Positions 1 to 10,804 of a stretch of 64,000 nucleotides of DNA are shown piece by piece; the stretch's first letter is position 1; the number at the start of each line of letters is the position of its first letter. This stretch comes from Myxococcales bacterium. Lineage in GTDB: Bacteria; Myxococcota_A; Polyangia; Haliangiales; Haliangiaceae. Made by a program: the position numbers and the translations under genes. The stretch spans positions 1-64,000 of the forward strand of contig CANKMW010000017.1 in assembly GCA_947483555.1 (NCBI GenBank). The letters run 5' to 3'. The notes under the pieces are model-generated. The model did not search any database. It was not told the DNA's origin and was given only the letters and a program-made list of their open reading frames with translations.

Positions 1-93
1 CGCCCAACTCCGGAGAGGTCGTGCGGCGGTTCTACCCCAGCGAGCCGGCCCGCCGCCGGTCACCGGCGACGATGGCGTTGCCGGCCCCGACCA

Positions 94-1442
94 TCACGCA
101 GCCCGCTCCATTGTGCCGTTGTTCACGTAGGCGGGCCCGCTCCCTAACAACAGGTCGAGCATCGTGGAATCACGGAACTTGACGCCCGTGAAATGGTACG
201 CGCTTCCATCGTTGCGATGAATGGCGTGACCAAGTTGCACGGCCTCTGCGTGGACGTCCGCCTCCACGTCGAGGAACGTGTTCGCATAGGTCAGAAACTT
301 GAATCCCGACTGGTGCAGGTGCTCGGACAGTTGCTCGAAGGTCGGGTACTGGTCGCGGTCGACGCGCCAGTCTTCCTCGAGCACGTACCCACCAGCGGCG
401 CCGCTCTCTTCGTTCCCTCCTCGCCAGTCCTCGGTCCAGATAGCACTCACGGGGATGTCCGCAGCGCGCAAGGTGTCAGCCACCCGGCGGACGTTGGTTT
501 CTCCGTAGATGGCGTCCAGCCACGGCGCGAACGCGAACGCCGGGGGGACGTCTGGGCGGCCCACCCACGCGGTCATGCGGGCGATGGCGTCGCGCGGCGA
601 GGAGCCAACAAACAGGTGGAGGTCCAGATGGTCTTGCCAGACCTCGATCCGGGCCGCGTCGGGGTCATGGTCGCAGAGGTCGAAGATGCTCCGCGCCGAG
701 GTGTCGATCGCCAACGCCCAGTTCCGTGACGACAGCAACATCGGCATCGGCGTGTGTGTCGAATGGCGGCGGCCTTGCAGCGCCCAGATCCCCTCGTAGA
801 GATCGTCGGGGGTGTCGGTCTTGCCGATGCCGTCCTCCTGTACCCACAGCGGGACAGTCTGCCCGCGATGGTCGACGGACCATGATTGTCCGCCCAGCCC
901 CATGAAGTGCTCGCCGGCGGCGCATTCGAACGCGAGCGATGTCCGATTGGTGCCGCTCGCGGCCATATCCAGCGCGATCACGACTTCCCCGCCGCCGTCG
1001 CTGCCAGCAACCAGCACCTGCCCGCGCCCCAGTGGCTCACCGGCACGATCGTGCATCACGAAATCGACACGGTCGGGGCCGACCACGATCTGCTGGAGGG
1101 TGGACGTCGCCGCCCACGGGGAGTCTTCGTCGACACCGAACCGAAATGAGCCGAAGCTCATCTGCACTCCACCTTCGATGCCGTCGAGGATAGGTCGCGT
1201 GGTGCGCGTCGCGCTGAACCCGCGCGCGACCTGGCCACCGCCATCGTCTCCACCCACGGTCCGCCAGACCACGGCGCCGTCGCGCATGACGGCGATCTGT
1301 GCCGGGGCATCCGTTACCCGAATCTCGAGTCCGCCGTGAACAACGATCGCTGGTGGGCGGTAGGCGTCGTCACCGCAGGCGAGATAGGTACCGGCAAGAA
1401 CGGTGGCGCAACTCAGCGCGCCGGGACCGGGCGATACCGACG

Positions 1443-1446
<4 letters not shown>
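94..1446 (-). CDS. Truncated GH31-family glycosidase-like protein
   Basis: The 450-residue product resembles the N-terminal beta-sandwich and first part of the TIM barrel of glycoside hydrolase family 31 (alpha-xylosidase/sulfoquinovosidase type). The segment PPAFAFAPWLDAIYGE, followed by a helix and AIWTEDWRGG, is the typical barrel entry. GH31 enzymes are usually 650-800 residues, with the nucleophile and acid/base Asp further on. Here the reading frame stops about 15 residues after the TMLDL strand, so the catalytic part is absent. The last residues diverge from the family, suggesting an internal deletion or nonsense change. I could not recover the frame in the remaining 93 bp. The GTG start overlaps the stop of the upstream kinase gene (GTGA), so the two are translationally coupled. 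A weak lipoprotein-like N-terminus (YLAC at about residue 24) is possible. Probably inactive as an enzyme; it may survive as a sugar-binding sensor or be decaying. Confidence 0.7.
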
Positions 1447-2798
<1,352 letters not shown>

Positions 2799-2812
2799 CC
2801 GGGACCACCGAG

Positions 2813-2842
2813 ATCCTACCAGACGTTTTCGAGGGTTAGCAA
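2813..2842 (-). promoter_or_regulatory. Sigma70-like promoter of the kinase gene
   Basis: Reading the minus strand, TTGCTA at 2837-2842 and TAGGAT at 2813-2818 are separated by 18 bp. The predicted start is near 2806, eight bases before the ATG, so the leader is very short and has no ribosome-binding site. It lies beside the GC-rich repeat array. Confidence 0.5.
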
Positions 2843-2872
2843 ATCACGCCGGTTCCAGCCACCGGACGGGGC

Positions 2873-3280
2873 GCCGCGTCCGGGCGCGGTGTCAGCCACC
2901 GGGCGGCCAGCCACCGGGCGGCCAGGGCGCGGTGTCAGCCACCGGGCGGCCGCCACCGGGCGGCCAGCCACCGGGCGGCCAGCCACCCAGCGGCCACCGG
3001 GCGAGGTGTCAGCCACCGGGCGGCCAGCCACCGGGCGGCCACCGGGCGCGGTGTCAGCCAACGAGCGGGTCGGTCCCATCCACCGGGCGGTGCGGCGGGT
3101 CGGTGCCAGCCACCGGGCGCGTCGCCACCGGGCGCGTCGGCCAGTGCGGCGGGTCGGTGCCGGCGGGTCGGTGCCAGCCACCGGGCGGGTCGGTGCCGGC
3201 GGGTCGGTGCCAGCAACCGGGCGGGTCGCCACCGTGCGGGTCGCCACCGGGCGGGTCGGCCACCGGGCGGGTCCGCGCGC
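2873..3280. repeat. GC-rich array of CCACCGGGCGG-type repeats
   Basis: About 400 bp hold at least a dozen copies of the 11-mer CCACCGGGCGG or one-base variants. In the left half (about 2893-3060) they are spaced mainly 15 bp apart by CCAG, and are repeatedly preceded by GTGTCAG. In the right half (about 3063-3280) they are mixed with GGGTCGGTGCC units. The 11-mer is itself an imperfect palindrome. The whole 521-bp gap between the DksA-like gene and the kinase gene is otherwise empty apart from the kinase promoter and a 10-bp palindrome (ATTCGCGAAT, 3296-3305). The open frames through it are simple PPGGQ/ATGRP repeats on both strands, so I do not call a gene. Related copies occur at 6269-6341 and 14651-14701. 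Confidence 0.85.
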
Positions 3281-3340
3281 AGATACCGGCTCCCGATTCG
3301 CGAATTCGAGGTGAGCAGCCGGCGGGTTTCACCAGAACGG

Positions 3341-3715
3341 TCACTCGGGGGCCTCATCCGCCTCGACTTGCTCGCGCGCGGTCTTGCACTCGAAGCAGAG
3401 CGTCGTGACCGGGCGGGCGAGGAGCCGCTTGAAGCCGATCGGCTCGCTACATTCTTCACACTCGTCGATCTCTCCAGCCTGCAGCCGTTTCAACGCCGCC
3501 TGGATCTTGGTGATCAGGAAGTTCTCGCGGTCGTGGAGCCGCAGTTGGGTCGAATACAACTCCTCCTCGGTTGACTCGTCCATCGAGTCGCGCCCGATGC
3601 GGTCGCGGTCGCGATCCATCGTGAAACCGATCGCGGTGTGCGCGTTGGCGACCAGGCGGCCCAGATCGGCCTCGAGGCGCTGCTTGAGCTGATCGCACTC
3701 GGTATCCGTGAGCAT
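3341..3715 (-). CDS. DksA/TraR-family zinc-finger transcription regulator
   Basis: The product has 124 residues: an N-terminal helical half likely to form the coiled coil, then a C4 zinc finger with C86, C89, C107 and C110. The segment GEIDECEECSEPIGFKRLLA is typical of DksA/TraR proteins. Family members bind in the RNA polymerase secondary channel and modulate promoters, often with ppGpp. The acidic tip that matters for activity would lie near D43-D46 (GRDSMDES). It is shorter than E. coli DksA (151 residues), and Myxococcota carry several such paralogues, so I do not assign dksA itself. The ATG is preceded by a promoter whose predicted start is the ATG itself, which implies a leaderless mRNA. 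Confidence 0.85.
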   Translation of the reverse strand: MLTDTECDQLKQRLEADLGRLVANAHTAIGFTMDRDRDRIGRDSMDESTEEELYSTQLRLHDRENFLITKIQAALKRLQAGEIDECEECSEPIGFKRLLARPVTTLCFECKTAREQVEADEAPE

Positions 3716-3721
3716 GAGAAC

Positions 3722-3751
3722 AGTCTAGGGACCCGCGCAAGGACGCGTCAA
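3722..3751 (-). promoter_or_regulatory. Leaderless promoter of the DksA-like gene
   Basis: On the minus strand TTGACG (3746-3751) and TAGACT (3722-3727) are separated by 18 bp. TAGACT is followed by six bases (GTTCTC) and then the ATG. Transcription would start seven bases after the hexamer, at the A of the start codon. There is no room for a Shine-Dalgarno site. Confidence 0.6.
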
Positions 3752-3888
3752 TCCAGGCGTTCCGGAGTTCCGTAACCGGGGACGCCACCTCGTACACCCT
3801 CTTGACGCGGCCACGAAATGAACCCCCGAGCGTGACCGTTCGTTATCACGGGCGTCTGAAGTGAGATGCCTTCGCGCAGGAGCCTCGC

Positions 3889-6234
3889 GTGTCCTCTCTT
3901 CGTCGCCATCGCCTCGCCACGGTCTTCTTCGCTCTCACCACCGCCATCGCCGGCTACTCCGCGTGGACCAAGCCCGACGCCGTGACACCGCCGTCCGCGG
4001 TCTCGGTTCGCGCACACCAGCGAGACCTGGCCGGTCTCCGCCGCCCCCTGAGGGTCTCCGCCGCCGCGGCGGGACTCTCGGAGCGTTCCCTGATCGATCA
4101 GCTCCGGGCCGCTCGCACGCCGCAGCAGGTCTCGATCATCGCCGACAAGCTCGGCGTGGTTGGCACGGACGATGGGGTCGCCGCGCTGGCCGGGCTGATC
4201 GACGATCCTCGGCCCGGCGTGCCGGAGGCCGTCATCGCGGCCGTCGGACGGATCGGAACCACGCGCGGGGTCGACCTGCTCCTCGACCTCGAAACCGATG
4301 CGCGTCCCCGCATCCGAGGCGCAGCGATCACTGGCCTTGCCGCCAGCGGCGACGCACGAGCTCGCACTCGCCTGATCGCCATGGCGCAGGACCGCGGCGA
4401 TCCGCTGCGTACGTCCGTCATCTATGCCCTCGGGGAGGTCGGAGGAGGCGAGGTGCTCGCGGTGCTCGGTCGCCTCGCCCGCGGCGGTGACTACGACGGC
4501 GCGTCCGCTGCCGTCTACGCGCTGGGCCAGATCACCGGTGACGAGGCCCAGGCCACGCTGGTCGAGCTCGCACGATCGGGTGACGCCCGGATCCGGGCGC
4601 TGGCGGTTCAGAGTATCCAGCCCCAGGACGACGCCACCCTCGCCCTCCTCATCGAACTCGTGAAGTCAGGCGATCCGACGACACTGGCGGCGGCTCTTGG
4701 CGCGCTCGGCAAGAGTGGCGAGCCTGGAGTGTTGCCGGTGCTCGTCGCCGCCGCTACCGGCGGTCCGCAGTTCGCGCGCTGGAATGCGGTGACCGCGATC
4801 GGTGAGATCGGTGGAACCGAAGCGGTCGTGGCACTCGGCGAGTTGCTCCGCAGCGGCGATCGCAACCTTGCCAGCCAGGTCGCCCAGATGCTGGTCAACC
4901 TCGGCGGCGAGGATGCTCGCGAGGTTCTCATCGAGGTCGCACTCTCCGAGGGAACCACCAGCTCGATGGTCATCCAGGTGCTGCAACAGCTGCGCAGCCC
5001 CGACGTGACCACGGCGCTCCTCGAGATTGCTCGCACCGGGCGCGCCGCCGATCGCCGCGCGGTGCTCCCGGGACTGGTCAAGGCCGGCAACCCCGAGGCG
5101 GTCGCGATCGCCATCGACCTCGCCGAGCGCGGTAGCCGTCAGGACAAGCAGGAGGCGATCCGCATGCTCGGCGACGCTGGCGCCCCCGAAGCCCGCTTCG
5201 CCTTGCTGCGAGTCGCCGAGACCGCTACCGGCCCGACCCGCACGTTTGCACTCGACGTGCTCGCGCAGGCGTCCCCCGACGATCCGGCGGTCACGCAGAT
5301 GCTCTCCGACGCGCTGTTTTCGGGCCGCGTCGACGAGGCTCAGCAGGCGGCCTGGATCCTGGGCCGGCTTGGTAGCGACGACGCGCGCTCCGCGCTGCTG
5401 GCGGCGCTCAAGGGCGACGACGCAGCGCTGGCGCAGGCCGCGCTCGGCGCGCTGGCGCAGACAGGTTCGGCCGCGACCGTGCGCGCCGCGCTGGTTGACC
5501 TCGCGCGCACCGGCAAGCCCGAATTGCGCGGCCAGGCACTCGGCCAGCTCATCAACAACGGCTCGGCGGAGGGCCTGCAACTCGCGGCGCAAGCGCTTGG
5601 CGGCTCCGATCCCGAGCTTGCGCGCAACGCGGCGTGGGCCCTGCAGAGCCTCGGTTCCGCCGACGCGCACCGAGTGCTGCGCCAGGCGGTGAGCTCCTCG
5701 GACGTCGGCGTGCGCTCGGCGGTCGCGGGCGCGCTCGGACAGGCCGGCGATGACGCCTCGGTTGACGCATTGCTCCAGCTCTCTCGCGACCCTGATCCGG
5801 GCGTGAAGCAGCAGGCGCTTGCCGCGCTGGGACAGACCGGTTCGACGCGCGCGGTCGACGCACTGGTTTCGGCGTCTGGCTCAGGTGACGCCGGCCAGCG
5901 CCTCGCCGCAGTTTCGAGTCTGGGTTCCGTGGACGATCCACGGGCCAGCCAGGCACTGTCGCGCCTCATCGAGGACGGTGATGAGCAGGTCGCTGCCGCG
6001 GCGATCTGGGCTGCTTACAACGGCGGCGACGACGTCGATCGTGCCCTCATGCGCGCGTTCGGCTCGGGCACGTCCGACCAGGTCCGCATGGCCGCCGCGC
6101 AGCAGATCCGCGCCCGGGGCCTCGATGTCGACGATGCCACGCGCACGAGGCTCGACGAGTTGCTCGGTGACGCGGGCGGCTATGGCGGGTACGGCTACGG
6201 CGGTTACCCACAAGAGCGCTACGGGGGCGACTGA
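3889..6234 (+). CDS. Exported HEAT-repeat protein
   Basis: The 781-residue product starts with a basic, hydrophobic signal-like segment (residues 1-25). The rest is tandem alpha-helical repeats of about 30 residues, with recurring patterns such as ALGQ.G and DP.....A. These are HEAT/PBS-lyase-like repeats forming a solenoid for protein binding. It ends in a Gly/Tyr-rich tail (GGYGGYGYGGY). No catalytic motif is visible. The GTG start is supported by AGGAG 6-7 bases upstream. It stands alone, divergent from the DksA-like gene across 173 bp that include a small inverted repeat (CGTGA, ten bases, TCACG; 3831-3850). It is probably a periplasmic or surface scaffold; partners unknown. Confidence 0.8.
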   Translation: MSSLRRHRLATVFFALTTAIAGYSAWTKPDAVTPPSAVSVRAHQRDLAGLRRPLRVSAAAAGLSERSLIDQLRAARTPQQVSIIADKLGVVGTDDGVAALAGLIDDPRPGVPEAVIAAVGRIGTTRGVDLLLDLETDARPRIRGAAITGLAASGDARARTRLIAMAQDRGDPLRTSVIYALGEVGGGEVLAVLGRLARGGDYDGASAAVYALGQITGDEAQATLVELARSGDARIRALAVQSIQPQDDATLALLIELVKSGDPTTLAAALGALGKSGEPGVLPVLVAAATGGPQFARWNAVTAIGEIGGTEAVVALGELLRSGDRNLASQVAQMLVNLGGEDAREVLIEVALSEGTTSSMVIQVLQQLRSPDVTTALLEIARTGRAADRRAVLPGLVKAGNPEAVAIAIDLAERGSRQDKQEAIRMLGDAGAPEARFALLRVAETATGPTRTFALDVLAQASPDDPAVTQMLSDALFSGRVDEAQQAAWILGRLGSDDARSALLAALKGDDAALAQAALGALAQTGSAATVRAALVDLARTGKPELRGQALGQLINNGSAEGLQLAAQALGGSDPELARNAAWALQSLGSADAHRVLRQAVSSSDVGVRSAVAGALGQAGDDASVDALLQLSRDPDPGVKQQALAALGQTGSTRAVDALVSASGSGDAGQRLAAVSSLGSVDDPRASQALSRLIEDGDEQVAAAAIWAAYNGGDDVDRALMRAFGSGTSDQVRMAAAQQIRARGLDVDDATRTRLDELLGDAGGYGGYGYGGYPQERYGGD

Positions 6235-6268
6235 TCTCCGAGACTGCGAGCAGGCGGTTGCGCGGTAC

Positions 6269-6341
6269 CACCCACCTGGCGCACCCGGCGGTGTGTCACC
6301 CAGTGTGTCACCCACCCGGCGGTTTCGCACCGGGCGGCTTG
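6269..6341. repeat. Dispersed CACCCGGCGG repeat covering the permease stop codon
   Basis: Four or five degenerate copies of the element seen at 2.9-3.3 kb lie here. They include TGTGTCACCCAGTGTGTCACCCACCCGGCGG-type runs and GCACCGGGCGG. The TGA stop of the permease gene (6308-6310) is the reverse complement of the TCA in TGTCACCC. The last residues of that protein (KPPGAKPPGG) are also encoded by the repeat. Confidence 0.75.
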
Positions 6342-7690
6342 CGGTGAAGCACCAGGTACACCGGGATGCCGAGCGCCATGAACCCAATACCTGTCAGGCT
6401 TTGCCGGGTGGCTGACACCACGGTGTTGACCAGGAGGAGCGACGAAAGGAGCAGGAAGGCAAGCGGCACGAAGGGATAGCCGGGCACGAGATAGGGGCGC
6501 GGCAGGTTGGGGCGAAGGCGACGGAGGCGGAGTACCGCGCCTGCGTTCAAGGCGTAGAACATCCAGGACGAGAACACGACGTAGTCGGTGAGCTGATCGA
6601 AGCGGCCGCTGGTCGCGAGCAGGCTTGCCCACGTGCCCTGGATCAGCACGGCCACCACCGGCACCCGCCCCCGCGCGCTGACGTGGGCCAGCCGCGCGGG
6701 CGCCAGCCCATCGCGCGCCATCGCGAACGGCACGCGGGCGCCGGTCAGCATCGAGCCGGTCATCGCCGACAGGGCCGACGCGGTCAGCGCGAAGGCCAGG
6801 AACGCCTGGGCGGTGCCACCGAGGAACGTCGCCGCCGTGCGCGCTGCGACCGACGGCGCGTCCGGGTGCGCATCCGAGCGCGCCGTCGCGACCTCGTCGA
6901 ACGACAGCGCGTAGAAGTACGCCACGTTGATGAGGGCATACACGGCGAGCACGACCAGCGCCCCGAGCACGATCGCGCGCGGCAAGTTGCGCCCCGGATC
7001 GCGGACCTCGCCGGCCGCCATCGGCAGGTTGTTCCAGCCGTCGTAGGCCCACAGCGCGGCCAGGACGGCGAGCCCGAACGGGCCCCAGCCCGGAAACCCG
7101 CCGCCCGTATACCCGCCCCCGCCGAGCCTCGCCCAGCTGCCACCGTCGGCGAACAGCAGCGCACCGGCCGCCAGCCCGAGGATCAGCACCACCTTCAGCG
7201 TGGTGAGCACGGTCTGCAGCCAGCCGCCAGCGTTCACGCTCAGACAGTTGATGGCCGTGAACACGACGATCAACGTGATCGCGACCGGGACGATGCCGCC
7301 CAACTCGCCCACCGGTGCGACGCCCTTGAGGAACGTCGCCGCACCGACGGCGTACGCCGCGATCGACGCCGGTGTTCCGATCCAGAACCGCGCCCAGCCA
7401 TAGAGGTAGCCGACGAATGGACCATAGCCCTCACGCAAGAAGACGTACTCGCCGCCGGCACGTGGGAAGGCGGCGCCGAGCTCGGCGTAGCTGAGCGCGC
7501 CCAACAGTGACAGGACGCCACCGGCTGCCCACGCCGCGAGCACCCATCCCGGCGAGCCGCACCGTTGCGCCATCGGGGCCGCCTTGAGGAACACGCCGGT
7601 GCCGATGATCGTGCCGACGACGATCGCGGCCGCCTGCCATGCGCCAAGCGCGCGCACGAGCTCCGGTCTCGCCGGGGTCCCCTCGATCAT
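6308..7690 (-). CDS. APC-superfamily amino acid permease
   Basis: The 460-residue product is a polytopic membrane protein with about 12 hydrophobic spans. It has the APC signature at its start (AAAIVVGTIIGTGVFLKAAP) and a second family block at PRAGGEYVFLREGYGP. The order and length fit LAT/APC amino acid transporters. Substrate cannot be read from the sequence. The C-terminal tail KPPGAKPPGG is unusual because it and the stop codon are encoded by a dispersed GC-rich repeat. The gene lies 100 bp downstream of clpX on the same strand, with a CATACT hexamer seven bases before its ATG suggesting its own promoter. Confidence 0.88.
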   Translation of the reverse strand: MIEGTPARPELVRALGAWQAAAIVVGTIIGTGVFLKAAPMAQRCGSPGWVLAAWAAGGVLSLLGALSYAELGAAFPRAGGEYVFLREGYGPFVGYLYGWARFWIGTPASIAAYAVGAATFLKGVAPVGELGGIVPVAITLIVVFTAINCLSVNAGGWLQTVLTTLKVVLILGLAAGALLFADGGSWARLGGGGYTGGGFPGWGPFGLAVLAALWAYDGWNNLPMAAGEVRDPGRNLPRAIVLGALVVLAVYALINVAYFYALSFDEVATARSDAHPDAPSVAARTAATFLGGTAQAFLAFALTASALSAMTGSMLTGARVPFAMARDGLAPARLAHVSARGRVPVVAVLIQGTWASLLATSGRFDQLTDYVVFSSWMFYALNAGAVLRLRRLRPNLPRPYLVPGYPFVPLAFLLLSSLLLVNTVVSATRQSLTGIGFMALGIPVYLVLHRKPPGAKPPGG

Positions 7691-7790
7691 CGGCCGCAGT
7701 ATGCCCGACGCCGGTCACTCCGGGGCCGGTCGCACTCCGGCTCATGCAGCGGTCGCGCTCCGCCGGCTCGACGCTCCCGCTACCCTCGGC

Positions 7791-8999
<1,209 letters not shown>

Positions 9000-9099
9000 C
9001 TGAGCCCCGATTCTTACATGTTCATCGACCGAGGCAACAGGGTGTGAAGCCCGCGGTATTGGTCTTGACGCGTCGGGTCATTGGGGTGATCACTCTTGC

Positions 9100-9792
9100 G
9101 TGCGCGCGGTGATCATCTGCGCCGAGCCCGAGCTGGCCGTCGCTGAACGAGACTCGATTCCGACGGTCCTGGCCGATCTCGGTTGTCATACAGTACTTGG
9201 CCGGTTCGACCTCGGTGGCCTCGACGAGGAAGCGCTGCTCCGGACCCCACCCAACGTGGTCGTGGTCGACGCCGGCGACGACCTCCTGCGGGCCCAGCGC
9301 GCCATCAAGAAGCTGCGCGGCGGCGGCGTGCTCGCCGACACCCCCCTCCTGCTGGCACTGACGCTGCCTCGTCTTCCGGCCCTCGATTTCTCGACCGGGT
9401 TCGATGACTTCGTCCTGTTGCCGCTGGTGCCGGCCGAGCTCTACGCCCGGCTGCGCCAACTCGACTGGAAGACGGCGACCTTTGGTTCCGAGGAGGTCCT
9501 CAAGATCGACGAGTTGTGGATCGACATCGCGGGGCACGAGGCCAAGGTCGGCGGGCGCCACCTGCCGCTGACCCACCAGGAGTTCGAGTTGCTGCGCTTC
9601 CTGGCCCAGCATCGCGGCCGGGTGTTCACCCGCGACCAGCTCCTCGAGCGAGTCTGGGGCTACTCGTACGGTGGCGGGACGCGCACCGTCGACATCCACG
9701 TGCGCCGCGTTCGCGCCAAGATGGGGGTGGTCTCCGGCGGGCTGATCGAGACCGTCCGCAACGTCGGCTACAAGATGCGCGCGCCGCGCTGA
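9100..9792 (+). CDS. Atypical OmpR/PhoB-type response regulator
   Basis: The product has 230 residues: a receiver-like domain (about 1-115) and a clear OmpR/PhoB winged-helix DNA-binding domain (about 130-228; LTHQEFELLRFLAQHRGRVFTRD, RTVDIHVRRVRAKM, ETVRNVGYKM). The receiver keeps the strand with an Asp (VVVVDAGDD). It lacks the usual acidic pair at its start (IICAEPE) and the conserved Lys before the last strand (LLPLVP in place of TKPF). It is therefore probably not a standard phospho-switch. No histidine kinase is adjacent. The GTG start lies 100 bp from the divergent clpX start. The role is probably transcriptional control of unknown genes. Confidence 0.88.
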   Translation: MRAVIICAEPELAVAERDSIPTVLADLGCHTVLGRFDLGGLDEEALLRTPPNVVVVDAGDDLLRAQRAIKKLRGGGVLADTPLLLALTLPRLPALDFSTGFDDFVLLPLVPAELYARLRQLDWKTATFGSEEVLKIDELWIDIAGHEAKVGGRHLPLTHQEFELLRFLAQHRGRVFTRDQLLERVWGYSYGGGTRTVDIHVRRVRAKMGVVSGGLIETVRNVGYKMRAPR

Positions 9793-9808
9793 CCGCGGGC
9801 CACGAGCG

Positions 9809-9814
9809 TATAGT
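9809..9814 (+). promoter_or_regulatory. TATAGT -10 element, near-leaderless corA start
   Basis: TATAGT is followed by eight bases and the corA ATG at 9823. The predicted transcription start is within two bases of the start codon. No clear -35 hexamer is seen. Confidence 0.45.
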
Positions 9815-9822
9815 CGACCCGC

Positions 9823-10785
9823 ATGTTCCAGGTGATCGATCTCGGCGTCGATGGGCGCATCGTGACCAGCGAAGGAACGGAACGGGTGGCGCCGCCACCT
9901 GACGGTACGGTGCGCTGGATCGACCTGGTCGAGCCGGATCCACAGTCACTCGAGCTCCTCCGCTCGGGTTTTGATCTGCACCCACTTGCCATCGAAGACT
10001 GCGCGAGTTTCGGGCTGCAGTCGAAGGTCGACGACTACGACCGCTACCTGTTCATCGTCATCCACTCGTTCACGGCTGCGCCCGACGACCCGCTCGAGAT
10101 CCAGATCCACGAGATCCACGCGTTCGTGAGCGAGAGCTACATCATCACGGTCCACGACAACCCGCTGCCGTCGCACGAGGTGGTGTGGAGCAAGGCCGCC
10201 GCCAGCAAGGTGACGCTCGAGCGCGGGCCGTCGTGGATCCTCTACCGTCACATCGACGCCATGGTCGAGGCCACCGAACCGCTGGTGCTCCGCATCCGCG
10301 ATCAGCTCGACGACCTCGAATGGGCGGCGATCCAGCAGGCCGGGGCGGTCGACCTGCAGAAGGTGTTCCGCATCAAGCGCAGCAGCGTCGCGATGCGTCG
10401 CGTGATCCGGCCGCTGCGCGACACCATCGGCATCCTGCACCGCCGCAGCGACCCCCGCATCACCCAGCGCGCGATGCTGCACCTGCGCGACGTCTCCGAC
10501 CACGTGGCGCGGCTGGCCGAGATGATCGAGGAGACCCGCGAGGTCTCGGCCGGCGTCGTCGCCAGCCACCAGGCGTTCGCGACCCAGAAGGTCAACGACA
10601 TCATGCGTCGCCTGACCATCTTCAGCGCCATCTTCCTCCCGCTGGCGTTCATCGTGGGCTTCTTCGGCCAGAACTTCGAGGATCTGCCCTACGACAGCGG
10701 GGTATGGCTGGGGATCATGCTGGCGTCCATGTTCGTGGTCCCGGCCGGGCTGATCGAGTGGTTCCGCCGCAACGACTGGCTGTGA
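9823..10785 (+). CDS. CorA-family divalent metal channel
   Basis: The 320-residue product has the CorA layout: a cytoplasmic alpha/beta domain, a long helical region and two C-terminal membrane spans (about 262-281 and 292-312). The signature loop after the first span is FGQNFEDLP, so the GMN selectivity-filter motif is GQN (282-284). CorA channels carry Mg2+ (also Co2+ and Ni2+); relatives with altered motifs such as ZntB move Zn2+. The Met-to-Gln change could alter selectivity but does not prove it. It lies between the response regulator and PP2C genes on the same strand. A TATAGT hexamer eight bases before the ATG suggests its own near-leaderless transcript. Confidence 0.9.
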   Translation: MFQVIDLGVDGRIVTSEGTERVAPPPDGTVRWIDLVEPDPQSLELLRSGFDLHPLAIEDCASFGLQSKVDDYDRYLFIVIHSFTAAPDDPLEIQIHEIHAFVSESYIITVHDNPLPSHEVVWSKAAASKVTLERGPSWILYRHIDAMVEATEPLVLRIRDQLDDLEWAAIQQAGAVDLQKVFRIKRSSVAMRRVIRPLRDTIGILHRRSDPRITQRAMLHLRDVSDHVARLAEMIEETREVSAGVVASHQAFATQKVNDIMRRLTIFSAIFLPLAFIVGFFGQNFEDLPYDSGVWLGIMLASMFVVPAGLIEWFRRNDWL

Positions 10786-10792
10786 TCGAAGG

Positions 10793-10798
10793 TAATAT
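10793..10798 (+). promoter_or_regulatory. TAATAT -10 element, leaderless PP2C start
   Basis: TAATAT is followed by exactly six bases and GTG at 10805. Transcription seven bases after the hexamer would begin at the G of the start codon. There is no ribosome-binding site. Confidence 0.55.
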
Positions 10799-10804
10799 GG
10801 CCTC

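Noticed and set aside
1..93. Continuation of the GH31 gene in another frame
   Set aside because: All three minus-strand frames were read through this stretch. None restores a family motif and two hit stops, so I leave it unassigned.
2873..3280. CRISPR array
   Set aside because: Repeats are too short, spacers are 4-20 bp and themselves repetitive, and no cas gene is present.
2932..3408. Possible PPGGQ-repeat protein encoded by the GC-rich array
   Set aside because: Repeats remain open in several frames on both strands, spacing changes from 15 bp to other values mid-array, and there is no ribosome-binding site or leaderless promoter.
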